This document shows positions 1 through 8,516 of a stretch of DNA of 64,000 bases, one piece after another. The DNA comes from Kribbella flavida DSM 17836 (lineage in GTDB: Bacteria > Actinomycetota > Actinomycetes > Propionibacteriales > Kribbellaceae): the NCBI RefSeq assembly GCF_000024345.1, contig NC_013729.1:992001-1056000 (forward strand), written 5' to 3'. A program made the position numbers and the translations under genes. Every line of letters starts with the position of its first letter. Positions within the stretch are counted from its first letter, which is position 1. Under the pieces are notes generated by a model. The model was not told the DNA's origin. It did no database searches and worked only from the letters and a program-made list of their open reading frames with translations.

Positions 1-1130
1 CAGACCTCCTGGGTGTCGATGCCGTACTCGTCCAGGAAGAACCGCTTGCCGTGCACGAACTGACGGGCCAGCGCCTCGCCGCCGGGCAGGTTGGTGTCGG
101 ACTCGACCCACATGCCGCCCACCGGCACGATGGTGCCGTCGGCAACCGCCTTCTTCAGCCGCTCCCACACCTCGGGGTAGTTGTCCTTCACCCAGGCGTG
201 CTGCTGGGCCTGTGAGAACGCGAAGACGAGCTCCGGGTACTCCTCGGCCAGCGTGGCGACGTTGGACACCGTGCGGGCCACCTTGCGGCGGGTCTCGCGC
301 AGCGGCCAGAGCCAGGCCGAGTCGATGTGTGCATGCCCGACCGCGGACAGCTGGTGGGCGCTGGCGTGCGCCGGCCGGCTCAGTACGTCGGTGAGCTGGG
401 CGCGGGCCTCGACGGCGGTGCCGGCAACGTCCTCGTAGTCCAGCACGTCCAGGGCCCGGCTCAGCGCGCGGAGAATCTCCCGGCGGCGCGGCTCCTGCGG
501 GGTCAGCTCCTTCTGCAGGCCGTCCAGTGCCTCGAGGTCGAGGATGAGGTTCCACACCTCGGCGTTGAAGATCGCCAGGTCGGCGCGGGTGAGCTGGTAG
601 ATCGGCTTGCCGCCCGGCTCCGGCTTGTCGCCGAGGTCGTCGATCGGCGCGAACGCGTTCCAGCCGAGCACCTCGGGGTTGGCCGCGGCCTCGACGAAGA
701 AGCTGATCTCGTCACCGGGCGCGGCCGGCGTACCGTCCGGGCCGAGGATGGACAGCGGCGCGTAGGTCTGCCGCGGGTGCAGGCCCTTCAGCGGTACGCC
801 CGAGGTGGTGTGCACCAGGCCCTCCGCGGAGAAGCCCGGGCCACCGCTGAAGCCGAGGTCGATGACGGCCTCGATCTCCGCGCCGGCCCACTCGGCCGGC
901 ACCTGGCCGCTGAACTTGAACCACGCGGTGCCCCAGGCCGGGCCCCACGGCAGGCCGATCTCGGCCGGCTCGTACTGCGCGGCGATCGCCTCGGCGGCGG
1001 GCACCGGCTCGCCCGGGGCGTGCCACACCTCGACGGTCAGCGGGACGGAGGCGCCGTAGACCGCGGGGCGGATCCGCTCCCGCAGGGCGCGCTTGAGCCG
1101 CTCCTCGATCAGTTGTCGGTCGTCGTGCAC
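1..1130 (-). CDS. Alpha-mannosidase, GH38 family (3' end outside window)
   Basis: This is the N-terminal 376 residues of a glycoside hydrolase family 38 alpha-mannosidase, which removes alpha-linked mannose; the rest lies beyond base 1. The start is a GTG at 1130, preceded by GGAGG about 8 nt upstream. An N-terminal beta-rich domain (roughly residues 30-200) is followed by the GH38 catalytic domain, whose Zn-binding HAHID motif is at residues 266-270, followed by SAWLWPLRETRRK. No signal peptide is visible, so it is probably cytosolic, acting on imported oligosaccharides. A LacI-like palindrome lies 47-65 nt upstream of the start and suggests sugar-responsive repression. The family call is secure; the precise substrate is not. 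Confidence 0.93.
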   Translation of the reverse strand, partial: MHDDRQLIEERLKRALRERIRPAVYGASVPLTVEVWHAPGEPVPAAEAIAAQYEPAEIGLPWGPAWGTAWFKFSGQVPAEWAGAEIEAVIDLGFSGGPGFSAEGLVHTTSGVPLKGLHPRQTYAPLSILGPDGTPAAPGDEISFFVEAAANPEVLGWNAFAPIDDLGDKPEPGGKPIYQLTRADLAIFNAEVWNLILDLEALDGLQKELTPQEPRRREILRALSRALDVLDYEDVAGTAVEARAQLTDVLSRPAHASAHQLSAVGHAHIDSAWLWPLRETRRKVARTVSNVATLAEEYPELVFAFSQAQQHAWVKDNYPEVWERLKKAVADGTIVPVGGMWVESDTNLPGGEALARQFVHGKRFFLDEYGIDTQEV

Positions 1131-1176
1131 GAAATCATCCTCCGCTGACAGGGTTCGCGGCCATCCCGGCCGACTG

Positions 1177-1195
1177 TGTTGACAACGCTGTCACA
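1177..1195 (-). promoter_or_regulatory. LacI-family-like operator upstream of alpha-mannosidase
   Basis: The sequence TGTTGACAACGCTGTCACA is a near-perfect inverted repeat (TGACA, four bases, TGTCA) centred on CG, the form typical of LacI-family operators in Actinobacteria. It lies 47-65 nt upstream of the mannosidase start and 115 nt from the divergent TAXI gene. The regulator itself is not in the window. Binding is inferred from symmetry and context only. Confidence 0.5.
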
Positions 1196-1309
1196 GATCA
1201 CCCGGGCGCGTCCAGACGCCAGCTGTCCGCGCCCGGGTGACAGCACGCCGTACAGGCCTGTGACGGGACCGCCATGGCGCGTGCTCCCGGCGCCCTCTAA
1301 GTTGTCCCC

Positions 1310-2311
1310 ATGGATCGCCCCCGCCTGCTGACCCGTCGCCACGCGCTGGGACTGGGGGCCGCGGCCGCCGCGTCCCTGAGCCTGCCGGGCTGCTCCCGCG
1401 GCCGCTCCGACGAACCGGCTCCGGCTGGTCCGGCCAAGTTCGCGACCGGCAACGAGGGCGGGGTCTACGCGATCTACGGCGCCGGTCTGGCCAAGCTGGT
1501 CAGCGAGGTGACCGGGGTGGCGATGACGCCGATCCTGACCGAGGGCTCGGTGGCGAACCTGCGCATGCTGTCCGCCGGCACCGCCGACATCGGCTTCAGC
1601 CTGTCCGACTCCGCGCTGGACGCCTGGGAGGGGACGCCGGGCACGCAGTTCGCGACCGGGTCGCTGCGGTCCCGCTTCACCGCGCTGGCCCGGACGTACG
1701 ACAACTACGTGCACGTGGTGGTGCCGACCGGGTCCGACGTGACGAGGTTTGAGGACCTCAACGGCAAGGTGGTCAGCATCGGGCCGCAGAACTCCGGCAC
1801 CCGGGTGGTGGCGCAGCGGATCCTGAACACCGCCGGAGTCAAGGTGATCCCGCGGTTCTTCGACCTGGAGACGGCCGTGCAGGCGCTGCAGGACAAGGTG
1901 CGCAATCCGAGAGCGGGCATCGACGCGCTGATCTGGAGCGGCGGTCTGCCGACCAAGCCGATCCTGGGGCTGCAGTCGACCACGGGGTTCCGGCTGGTCG
2001 ACATCGGCAGCACCGCGCAGGCGATCGCGAGCAAGCGCTTCGGTGGGTACGTGCTGTCGTCGATCCCGCCGTCGGTCTACCAGCTCTCCGCGTCGGTGCC
2101 GACGCTCGCGGTCCCCAACTACCTGCTGGCCCGCCGCGGGCTGTCCGACTCGTGGGCGTGGTGGACGCTGAACACGATGTTCCGCCGGCAGACCGACCTG
2201 ATGGCCGTGCACCCCGAAGCAGGCTCCCTCGACGCCCGCTCCGCCATCGCCACCATGCCCATCCCTCTGCACCCCGCCGCCGAGCGCTGGTACAAGAACA
2301 ACCACATCTGA
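1310..2311 (+). CDS. TAXI-family TRAP transporter substrate-binding lipoprotein (first copy)
   Basis: This 333-residue protein belongs to the TAXI family of TRAP-transporter solute receptors. The N-terminus carries an RR pair (residues 9-10), a hydrophobic stretch and a lipobox ending at Cys28 (LPGC), so it is probably an exported, possibly Tat-dependent, lipoprotein on the outer face of the membrane. The GNEGGVYAIYGAGLAKL segment near residue 50 matches the TAXI consensus (TGxxxGVYY..G..LA). No permease is adjacent: the fused permease at 4636-6657 has its own TAXI partner at 6657-7637. It is separated from that permease by a two-component system on the opposite strand, so it may be an alternative receptor or an extracytoplasmic signal protein for the kinase. 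Confidence 0.87.
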   Translation: MDRPRLLTRRHALGLGAAAAASLSLPGCSRGRSDEPAPAGPAKFATGNEGGVYAIYGAGLAKLVSEVTGVAMTPILTEGSVANLRMLSAGTADIGFSLSDSALDAWEGTPGTQFATGSLRSRFTALARTYDNYVHVVVPTGSDVTRFEDLNGKVVSIGPQNSGTRVVAQRILNTAGVKVIPRFFDLETAVQALQDKVRNPRAGIDALIWSGGLPTKPILGLQSTTGFRLVDIGSTAQAIASKRFGGYVLSSIPPSVYQLSASVPTLAVPNYLLARRGLSDSWAWWTLNTMFRRQTDLMAVHPEAGSLDARSAIATMPIPLHPAAERWYKNNHI

Positions 2312-2362
2312 TCCGCTCGGGCTCAGCCAGCAGGCCACCCACCCCACGTGCCTGGCCGGGCC

Positions 2363-2417
2363 CGCGAGCAAGCTCGCAGAAAATAACCAGCCCCGCTCTC
2401 CCGCGAGCTTGCTCGCG
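2363..2417. terminator. Bidirectional hairpin built from two copies of a dispersed palindrome
   Basis: Two copies of a palindrome, in opposite orientation (CGCGAGCAAGCTCGC at 2363-2377 and its reverse complement at 2403-2417), can pair as a 15-bp stem with a 25-nt AT-richer loop. It lies between the convergent TAXI gene and histidine kinase gene and probably terminates both. The same palindrome with matching left flank recurs at 60702-60717 between another convergent pair. Confidence 0.6.
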
Positions 2418-2475
2418 TTGCCCGTTCGGCACTCGGGTCGTTGTGCCGAGCTGCGCCCGGGCGCGTGCTTGTCTC

Positions 2476-3849
2476 TCAGTCCTCGTAGTCGTCGATGAGG
2501 GGGACGCGGACTTCGATGACCAGGCCGCCGCCGACCGGCGGGCGGGCCACGACGCGGCCGCCGACGCGGGCTGCTTCGGAGCGGACGATGGCCAGCCCGA
2601 GCCCGGTGCCCGGCATCTCGCGGTGGTGCGCGCTGCGCCAGAACCGCTCGCCGACCTTCTTCAGGTCCCGCGAGCCCAGCCCGAGCCCGTGGTCGCGGAC
2701 CGACAGCACCACCTCGGTGCCGTCGCGCACGACCGACACCTCGACCGGCGGCGCGCCGTACTTGCTGGCGTTGTCGAGCAGGACGTCGAGGATGTCGTCG
2801 ACCTCGAGCTCCGGCGCCACCCCACCCGGCACCATCTCGCCGATGACCAGCTCCAGGTCGTCCGCGGCGTACACCGCCTTCCAGCCGACCAGGCGCTCCT
2901 TCACCGCCTGCGCCAGGTCCAGCGGCGCCTCGTTGCTGCTCTCGATGTCGCCGGGCCGGTCCGAGCCGGCCAGCCGGGAGAGCCGCTGCACGATCCGGCC
3001 CAGCCGGTCGATGTCGCTGAGCGCGAACCGCGCCGTCGGCGACAGCCGGGACAGCCCCTCGATGTGGATCCGGGCCGAAGTCAGCGGCGTCCGCAGCTGG
3101 TGCGACGCGTCGGCGACGAACTCCCGCTCCCGCTGCCGCGCCTGGTGCAGGCTGAGCGCCATCGAGTTGAAGCTGTCGCCGAGCCGGCGCAGCTCGGGCG
3201 CGCGGCCGTCGGTGGAGACCCGGGTGTCGAGCGCGCCCCGGGTGACCTGGTGCGTCGCGTTGTCGAGGTCGTTCAGCGGCCGCAGCACCCAGCGGGTGAC
3301 CGGCCGGACGATGCCGACCACGACGGCACCGATCGAGATCAGCAGTCCACCGAGCAGCAGCAGAAGCCCGCGCTCGACCTGGTCGCGCGCCTTCTCGGTC
3401 GGCACCCGCAGAACGGCGGCGCCGAGCACCCGCCCGTTGTTCACGACCGGGCGGGCGACGACCATCTCGCCGGACCGCCAGGGCCACAACGCGGCCGGTT
3501 CGGCCGGCAGCCGCCCGGCCAGCGTGCTGTCCAGGGCGACCTTGAGGTCGGGCTCCTTCACGTCCACCCCGGACCGCGAGGTGGCGATCACCCGGCGGTC
3601 GACGTCGACCACGAACACCGGCGTCGCGTACAGCTCGTGGTAGCGGACCGCGAGCTCGCGCAGGGTCGCGATGTCGCCGGACTGCAGTGGCGACTCGGCC
3701 ATCGTGGCGAACCAGTCGGCGTCGTTGCTGCGGGACAGGAAGAGCGTGCGGGACTGACCGGTGGCGATGTAGTTGGCCAGCGGCACCGCGGCGATGATCG
3801 CCAGCACGACGACCATCGGGACGAGTGACTGCAGCAGACGACGGCGCAA
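2476..3849 (-). CDS. Sensor histidine kinase (TctE-like), TRAP-TAXI locus
   Basis: This 457-residue membrane sensor kinase phosphorylates the response regulator encoded just upstream. Transmembrane segment 1 is at about residues 10-28, an extracytoplasmic sensor domain at about 30-158, and segment 2 at about 161-181, followed by HAMP. The dimerisation box DASHQLRTPL places the phospho-acceptor at His250, and a HATPase domain with GTGLGLAIV near the C-terminus follows. The start is a TTG three bases after the response-regulator stop (3853-3855), which implies translational coupling. Position inside a TRAP-TAXI locus suggests it controls uptake of the same organic anion, by analogy with TctDE; the ligand is not known. 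Confidence 0.9.
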   Translation of the reverse strand: MRRRLLQSLVPMVVVLAIIAAVPLANYIATGQSRTLFLSRSNDADWFATMAESPLQSGDIATLRELAVRYHELYATPVFVVDVDRRVIATSRSGVDVKEPDLKVALDSTLAGRLPAEPAALWPWRSGEMVVARPVVNNGRVLGAAVLRVPTEKARDQVERGLLLLLGGLLISIGAVVVGIVRPVTRWVLRPLNDLDNATHQVTRGALDTRVSTDGRAPELRRLGDSFNSMALSLHQARQREREFVADASHQLRTPLTSARIHIEGLSRLSPTARFALSDIDRLGRIVQRLSRLAGSDRPGDIESSNEAPLDLAQAVKERLVGWKAVYAADDLELVIGEMVPGGVAPELEVDDILDVLLDNASKYGAPPVEVSVVRDGTEVVLSVRDHGLGLGSRDLKKVGERFWRSAHHREMPGTGLGLAIVRSEAARVGGRVVARPPVGGGLVIEVRVPLIDDYED

Positions 3850-3852
3850 CGG

Positions 3853-4518
3853 TCAGTCCGAACCGAGGCGGTAGCCGACGCCGCGGATCGTCTGCACCAG
3901 CTCGGGCCGGCCGAGCTTGGCGCGCAGGCTCGCGACGTGCACGTCCATGGTCCGCGACGAGGCCTCGAAGACGGACTGCCAGGCGTACAGCGCGACCTGT
4001 TCACGCGGCACCACCCGGCCGTGGTGCGCGGCCAGCACAGCGAGCACGTCGAACTCCTTGCGGGTCAGGCTGATGGGCTTGTCGGCGACCTGCACGGTCC
4101 GGGCCTCGATGTCCACGGTCAGGTCGCCCACGGTGACCCGGGGGCGAGGTTGCAGCAGCCCGGTCCGCCGCAGTACGGCGTCGATCCGGGCGAGCAGCTC
4201 GGAGATCGCGAACGGCTTCACCACGTAGTCGTCCGCGCCGCTGCGCAGCCCGCGCACCCGGTCGGCCGCCTCTCCGCGCGCGGTCACCGCGATCACCGGT
4301 ACGTCGGACACCGTGCGGATCTGCCGGCAGACGTTGATGCCGTCGCCGTCGGGCAGTCCGAGGTCCAGCAGCACCAGGTCTCCGGGGTCGGCAGCGAGCG
4401 CGTCCGCGGCGGTGCGGACGTGCGTCACCATCAGCCCGTACCGGCGCAAGGCAGGTATCAGAGCGTTGGCGATATCGAGATCGTCTTCGACCAACAGAAT
4501 CCTGACGGCGCCGCTCAT
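3853..4518 (-). CDS. OmpR-family response regulator (TctD-like)
   Basis: This 221-residue DNA-binding regulator has a receiver domain with the acidic pair at residues 11-12, phospho-acceptor Asp52 and Lys101 (VVKPF), followed by a winged-helix output domain ending in TIRGVGYRLGSD. It is the first gene of a two-gene operon with the kinase. A TACGAT -10 hexamer lies 6 nt before the ATG, so the mRNA is probably leaderless. It is divergent from the permease gene at 4636, and the 117-bp shared region contains short palindromes (TCACGTGA near 4575, CACATGTG near 4545) that could be operators. Control of the TAXI genes is inferred from position. Confidence 0.9.
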   Translation of the reverse strand: MSGAVRILLVEDDLDIANALIPALRRYGLMVTHVRTAADALAADPGDLVLLDLGLPDGDGINVCRQIRTVSDVPVIAVTARGEAADRVRGLRSGADDYVVKPFAISELLARIDAVLRRTGLLQPRPRVTVGDLTVDIEARTVQVADKPISLTRKEFDVLAVLAAHHGRVVPREQVALYAWQSVFEASSRTMDVHVASLRAKLGRPELVQTIRGVGYRLGSD

Positions 4519-4635
4519 GCCGTGATCGTAGGGCAGGTGGCGCTCACATGTGTCAGATCTTGGTAAAGACGTAATCACGTGACTCCACGCCGTGTTCGGC
4601 GACACTAGTCTCCGACCACAGGAGGGAACCGGTAG

Positions 4636-6657
4636 ATGACTGTCGGTGTTGGTACGGGGGGCGGCACCACCGCGCTGCCCGAGTCCGATCTGGCCGAGTA
4701 CGAGCAGGAGAAGCCGGCTCGGCGGCTCCGCCCTGCCCTCGACCTGGTGATCACCGCCTGGTGCGCGGTGGTCAGCGTCGGCGTTCTGCTGCAGGTGTTC
4801 TTCCCGCTGTCGGCCGGCACGCAGTACTACCTGGTGATCTTTCTCGCAGCGGTCCTGCCGATCACGCTGCTGTGCTACCGGGGCTGGAAGGTGCCGGCGT
4901 TCCTGAACCCGTTCAAGGGGCGGACGCACGACGACCCCGGTCTGCTGGACTGGTTGCTCGCGGCCCTCGCCCTCGCGGTCTGCGTCTACCCGCTGTTCGA
5001 CTTCGACGGCTACCTCGAGCGCCGGCAGACCCCGACCGGTCTCGACGTGCTGGTCGGCGCCCTGCTGCTGGTGCTGCTGCTCGAGGCCTGCCGCCGGACC
5101 ACCGGCTGGGTGCTGCCGCTGTTCAGCCTGCTCTTCGTCGCGTACGCCTACTACGGCGGCTACCTGCCCTATACCTGGTCGCTGTCGCACCAGGGTTTCA
5201 ACTTCGACGCGATCATCGCGCAGTTCACGATGGGTACGGCCGGCTTCTACGGCACCCCGCTCGCCGTCGCGGCCAGCTACATCGTGCTGTTCACCATCTA
5301 CGGCGCGGTGCTCGACCACTCCGGCGCCGGCAAGTTCTTCATCGACCTGTCGTTCGCCGCGTTCAAGCGCAGCCGGACGGCGCCCGGCCGGACGGTCACG
5401 ATGGCCGGCTTCCTGCTCGGCACGGTCTCCGGCTCCGGTACGGCGACTGCGGTGTCGCTGGGCACGGTGTCCTGGCCGATCCTGCGTCGCGCGGGCTACC
5501 CGCCCGAACCGGCCGGCGGCATGCTCGCCGCCGCGGGCATCGGCGCGATCCTGTCGCCGCCGACGCTCGGCGCGGCCGCCTTCATCATCGCCGAGTTCCT
5601 GCAGGTGTCGTACCTGACCGTGCTCGGCTACGCGGTGATCCCGACGATCCTGTACTACCTCGGCATCCTGCTGGCGATCGAGATCGACGCCCGGCGGCAC
5701 GGCACCACCTCGACGGAGACCTCGACGCAGTCGGCCCTCCGGCTGCTGCTGCGGTTCGGCTACCACTTCCTGTCGCTGTTCGTGATCATCGGCTTCATGG
5801 CGGTCGACGTGCCGCCGTTCAAGGCCGTGGTCTACGCGGTCGTCATCCAGTTCGCACTGTCGTTTCTGGACCGCGAGCACCGGCTCACCGCCGGCCCGCT
5901 GTTCAAGGCGCTGGCCCAGGGCACCCGCTCGGTGCTGCCGGTGGTGGCGACCTGCGCGACGGCCGGGGTGATCGTCGCGGTGACCACCCAGACCGGGCTC
6001 GGGCTGAACCTGGCCGAGATCATCGTCGACGCCGGCCGGGGCGTGACCGACAACCCGACGGTCGTGCTGATCCTGACCGTGGTGCTGTCGGCGTTCGCGG
6101 TGCTGATTCTCGGCCTGGCGGTGCCGGTGACGGCGTCGTTCATCATCGCCGCGGTGATCATCGCGCCGGCGCTGGTGCAACTCGGCGTCACCCCGGCCGA
6201 GGCGTACATGTTCATCTTCTACTACGCGGTGCTGTCGGAGGTGTCGCCGCCGACGGCGCTGGCCGCGGTGGCCACCTCGGCGATCACCGGCGGCCGGACG
6301 ATGGCGACGATGTGGCAGGCGTGGAAGTACACCCTGCCCGCGTTCCTCGTGCCGTTCGCGTTCGTGCTCACCGACAACGGCGCGCACCTGCTGGGCCAGG
6401 GCAGTCTCGTCGGCATGCTGTGGACGCTGCTGGTGTCGATGCTGGCGGTGGCGGCGCTCGCCGTGGTGACCGGCGGCTGGATCCTGACCGCCACCGGGTG
6501 GCTCGAGCGGGCGCTCTGCGTGCCGGCCGCGATGCTGCTGCTCTACCTGGCGCCCGTAACCATCGCCGCCGGAATCGGTTTGCTACTTGTTGCCGTCGTC
6601 GTCAACCTGGTCCGGCGGCAGCGCCAGGCCGGACAACCGGAAGGACCCGTCACTTGA
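4636..6657 (+). CDS. TRAP transporter fused permease (DctQM, TAXI type)
   Basis: This 673-residue integral membrane protein fuses the small (DctQ, 4 TM) and large (DctM, about 12 TM) TRAP permease subunits, as is usual for TAXI systems. The DctM part contains the conserved GTVSGSGTATAVSLGTVSWP and GGMLAAAGIGAILSPPTLGAAAF segments and the C-terminal YYAVLSEVSPPTALAA motif. It imports an organic anion, probably driven by a cation gradient. An AGGAGG ribosome-binding site at 4620-4625 supports the start. The stop overlaps the ATG of the TAXI receptor gene (TGATG), so the two form an operon. The substrate cannot be read from the sequence. Confidence 0.94.
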   Translation: MTVGVGTGGGTTALPESDLAEYEQEKPARRLRPALDLVITAWCAVVSVGVLLQVFFPLSAGTQYYLVIFLAAVLPITLLCYRGWKVPAFLNPFKGRTHDDPGLLDWLLAALALAVCVYPLFDFDGYLERRQTPTGLDVLVGALLLVLLLEACRRTTGWVLPLFSLLFVAYAYYGGYLPYTWSLSHQGFNFDAIIAQFTMGTAGFYGTPLAVAASYIVLFTIYGAVLDHSGAGKFFIDLSFAAFKRSRTAPGRTVTMAGFLLGTVSGSGTATAVSLGTVSWPILRRAGYPPEPAGGMLAAAGIGAILSPPTLGAAAFIIAEFLQVSYLTVLGYAVIPTILYYLGILLAIEIDARRHGTTSTETSTQSALRLLLRFGYHFLSLFVIIGFMAVDVPPFKAVVYAVVIQFALSFLDREHRLTAGPLFKALAQGTRSVLPVVATCATAGVIVAVTTQTGLGLNLAEIIVDAGRGVTDNPTVVLILTVVLSAFAVLILGLAVPVTASFIIAAVIIAPALVQLGVTPAEAYMFIFYYAVLSEVSPPTALAAVATSAITGGRTMATMWQAWKYTLPAFLVPFAFVLTDNGAHLLGQGSLVGMLWTLLVSMLAVAALAVVTGGWILTATGWLERALCVPAAMLLLYLAPVTIAAGIGLLLVAVVVNLVRRQRQAGQPEGPVT

Positions 6658-7637
6658 TGAGAACCCGACGCCTCTCCACCGCCGTGGTCGCGCTGGCCGC
6701 CGCCGTCTCGCTGGCCGCCTGCGGAGGTCAGCGTGAGCCCGAGGCCGGTGGCACCGGAACCGACGGCGGCCGCCTGACGATTGCCACCGGCAACACCACC
6801 GGCGTGTACTACCAGCTCGGCGGCGCGCTCGCGTCGGTGATCTCGGAGAAGGTCGAGGGCTACCGGGCCACGGCCAGCGAGACCGGCGCCTCGGTGCAGA
6901 ACGTGCAGGGACTGGTGGCGGGCAACTACGACATCGCGTTCTCGCTCGGCGACACCGCGACCGACGCGGTCAAGGGGCAGAACAGCTTCCAGCAGCCGCA
7001 GGAGGTGGCGGCGCTGACCCGGCTCTATCCCAACTACACCCAGGTCGCGGTCCGGGCCTCGGCCGGCATCAGCAAGATCGCCGACCTCAAGGGCAAGCGG
7101 GTCTCCACCGGCTCGCCGAACTCCGGCACCGAGGTGATCGCCCGCCGGCTGCTCGAGGCGGCCGGTCTGGACCCGGCCCGGGACGTCACCGCCCAGCGGC
7201 TCGGCCTGCCCGAGTCGGTCGACGCGATGAAGAGCGGCTCGATCGACGCGCTGGTGTGGTCCGGCGGACTGCCGACCGGCGGCATCACCGACCTGACCAC
7301 CAGCCTCGGCAAGAACGTGAAGCTGATCCCGATCACCGACCTGCTGCCGGCGCTGCAGACGAAGTACGGCAGCATCTACGCCCAGGGCACGGTCCCGGCC
7401 GCGACGTACAAGCAGCCGGCCGACGTGGCCACGATCATCGTTCCGAACGTGCTGCTGGTCCGCAAGAACATGCCGGACGAGCTGGCCGAGAAGCTGACCA
7501 AGGTGATCTACGAGAACAAGGACGCGCTGGTGCAGGTGAACGCGGCCGCCAAGGGCATCACCGTGGAGGACGCCGACAAGACCGACCCGGTGCCGCTGCA
7601 CCCCGGCGCGAAGAAGGCGCTGGACGCACTGAAGTAG
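6657..7637 (+). CDS. TAXI-family TRAP transporter substrate-binding lipoprotein (second copy)
   Basis: This 326-residue solute receptor is the partner of the fused permease, with which its start codon overlaps by one base. A short basic N-terminus, hydrophobic core and LAAC lipobox (Cys22) mark it as a lipoprotein. The TAXI signature ATGNTTGVYYQLGGALA follows near residue 45, and an SGSPNSGTE-like segment and DALVWSGGLPTGG lie further on. It is a diverged paralogue of the protein at 1310-2311 (both have the NSGT and WSGGLPT segments), so two receptors may feed one permease. The hairpin array starts 10 nt after its stop. Confidence 0.92.
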   Translation: MRTRRLSTAVVALAAAVSLAACGGQREPEAGGTGTDGGRLTIATGNTTGVYYQLGGALASVISEKVEGYRATASETGASVQNVQGLVAGNYDIAFSLGDTATDAVKGQNSFQQPQEVAALTRLYPNYTQVAVRASAGISKIADLKGKRVSTGSPNSGTEVIARRLLEAAGLDPARDVTAQRLGLPESVDAMKSGSIDALVWSGGLPTGGITDLTTSLGKNVKLIPITDLLPALQTKYGSIYAQGTVPAATYKQPADVATIIVPNVLLVRKNMPDELAEKLTKVIYENKDALVQVNAAAKGITVEDADKTDPVPLHPGAKKALDALK

Positions 7638-7646
7638 CCCCGAACC

Positions 7647-7800
7647 CGTCCCTCCCCGCACACCAGGCGCAGCGGGGAAGGACGCTGGGTCCCACCTCCG
7701 CACACCAGGCGCGGCGGAGGCGGGAACCACCCCCTCCTCCACGACCAGGCGCTGTGGAGAAGGGACCGCCCCGGCCACGACCAGGCGCAGTGGCAGGGGC
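7647..7800. repeat. Array of four covarying hairpins with a conserved ACCAGGCGC loop
   Basis: Four hairpins follow one another with loop motif ACCAGGCGC starting at 7662, 7704, 7744 and 7780. Each has an inner stem of 5-7 bp, one conserved internal mismatch (A, C, A, A on the right side), and an outer stem of 4-5 bp. Stem sequences differ but stay paired: TCCCCGC/GCGGGGA, CCTCCGC/GCGGAGG, CTCCAC/GTGGAG and GCCAC/GTGGC; outer arms CGTCC/GGACG, TCCC/GGGA, CCCT/AGGG and GCCCC/GGGGC. The loop is 11-12 nt. The array fills most of the gap between the convergent TAXI and hemerythrin-like genes. It may act as a tandem terminator, but a constant loop with covarying stems points to a selected RNA or DNA structure. 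Confidence 0.75.
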
Positions 7801-7871
7801 ACCGGCCGGGTTCGGTCCGCGGAGGCATCCTCGGACCGGGCCCGGCCACCTGCTGTTCGGGACCGGTGTTG

Positions 7872-8516
7872 TCAGCTGCTGCGGGGCACCTGGGCGCCGC
7901 GCAGGTAGTGCGAGAGCACCGAGTCGCGCTTCGGGTGCACGTGGTACGTCGTCGGCACCACTCGGCCCTCGGCGCTGTCCCAGACGTTGTCGGCGACCCG
8001 CCAAGCGCGGTGCGCCATCCGGCCGGCCATCCCGGTGTGCGGGGAGAACGGGTGGGATCGGGTCGGCGCGACCTCCTGGGCGCTCAGCAGCCGCTCGGTC
8101 AGCGCGCCGACGTCACCGCCGGCCATCGACTCGCCGAGCATCCGGCCGTAGTCGGCTTCCAGTCGTTCGTGCTCGTCCAGCAGCCGGTCGACCACCTGCC
8201 ACACGTCCCCGGGGCGGAGGTGCAGGACGCGGCTGTCGCCGTACTGCCTGGCCTTGAGGAACCGCAGGGAGCGTTCCAGCTGCTTGGCGTTGGCGACGTA
8301 CGTCGCGACCAGCTTGCGCCCGTCGGGGAGACGCCGGACGTACGGCAGCAGGACGTCCTCGGCGGCCGTCAGGTGCTGGGCGGTGATCGCATAGAACCAG
8401 TCGGTCTCGTGCCGGCGATGGGGGAGGGCGGCGTCCGGCTGGTGGGCCGGAGCGGCGAGCTCGCGGATCTTGTCGTGCTCGTAGGTCAGAGCCACTTCGA
8501 GCGTTGAAGCGGTCAT
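7872..8516 (-). CDS. Hemerythrin-like domain protein
   Basis: This 214-residue protein resembles actinobacterial hemerythrin HHE-domain proteins, which bind a di-iron centre and are linked to oxygen, NO or redox sensing. Candidate ligands lie in YEHDKIRE near the N-terminus, HLTAAEDVLLPYV near residue 50 and LLDEHERLEADY near residue 120, in a helical context. The C-terminal third (RSHPFSPHTGMAGRMAHR) is a common extension in this group. The start at 8516 is chosen over one 57 nt upstream because AGGAGG precedes it by about 9 nt. Nothing in the neighbourhood fixes its role. Confidence 0.75.
   Translation of the reverse strand: MTASTLEVALTYEHDKIRELAAPAHQPDAALPHRRHETDWFYAITAQHLTAAEDVLLPYVRRLPDGRKLVATYVANAKQLERSLRFLKARQYGDSRVLHLRPGDVWQVVDRLLDEHERLEADYGRMLGESMAGGDVGALTERLLSAQEVAPTRSHPFSPHTGMAGRMAHRAWRVADNVWDSAEGRVVPTTYHVHPKRDSVLSHYLRGAQVPRSS

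Noticed and set aside
4540..4585. CACATGTG and TCACGTGA as defined operators of the TctD-like regulator
   Set aside because: They are short palindromes of different sequence without a repeated unit; only noted as possible sites.
7647..7800. Hairpin array as a CRISPR array
   Set aside because: There are no constant repeats with unique spacers: the constant part is a short loop, the stems vary and pair, and no cas genes are near.
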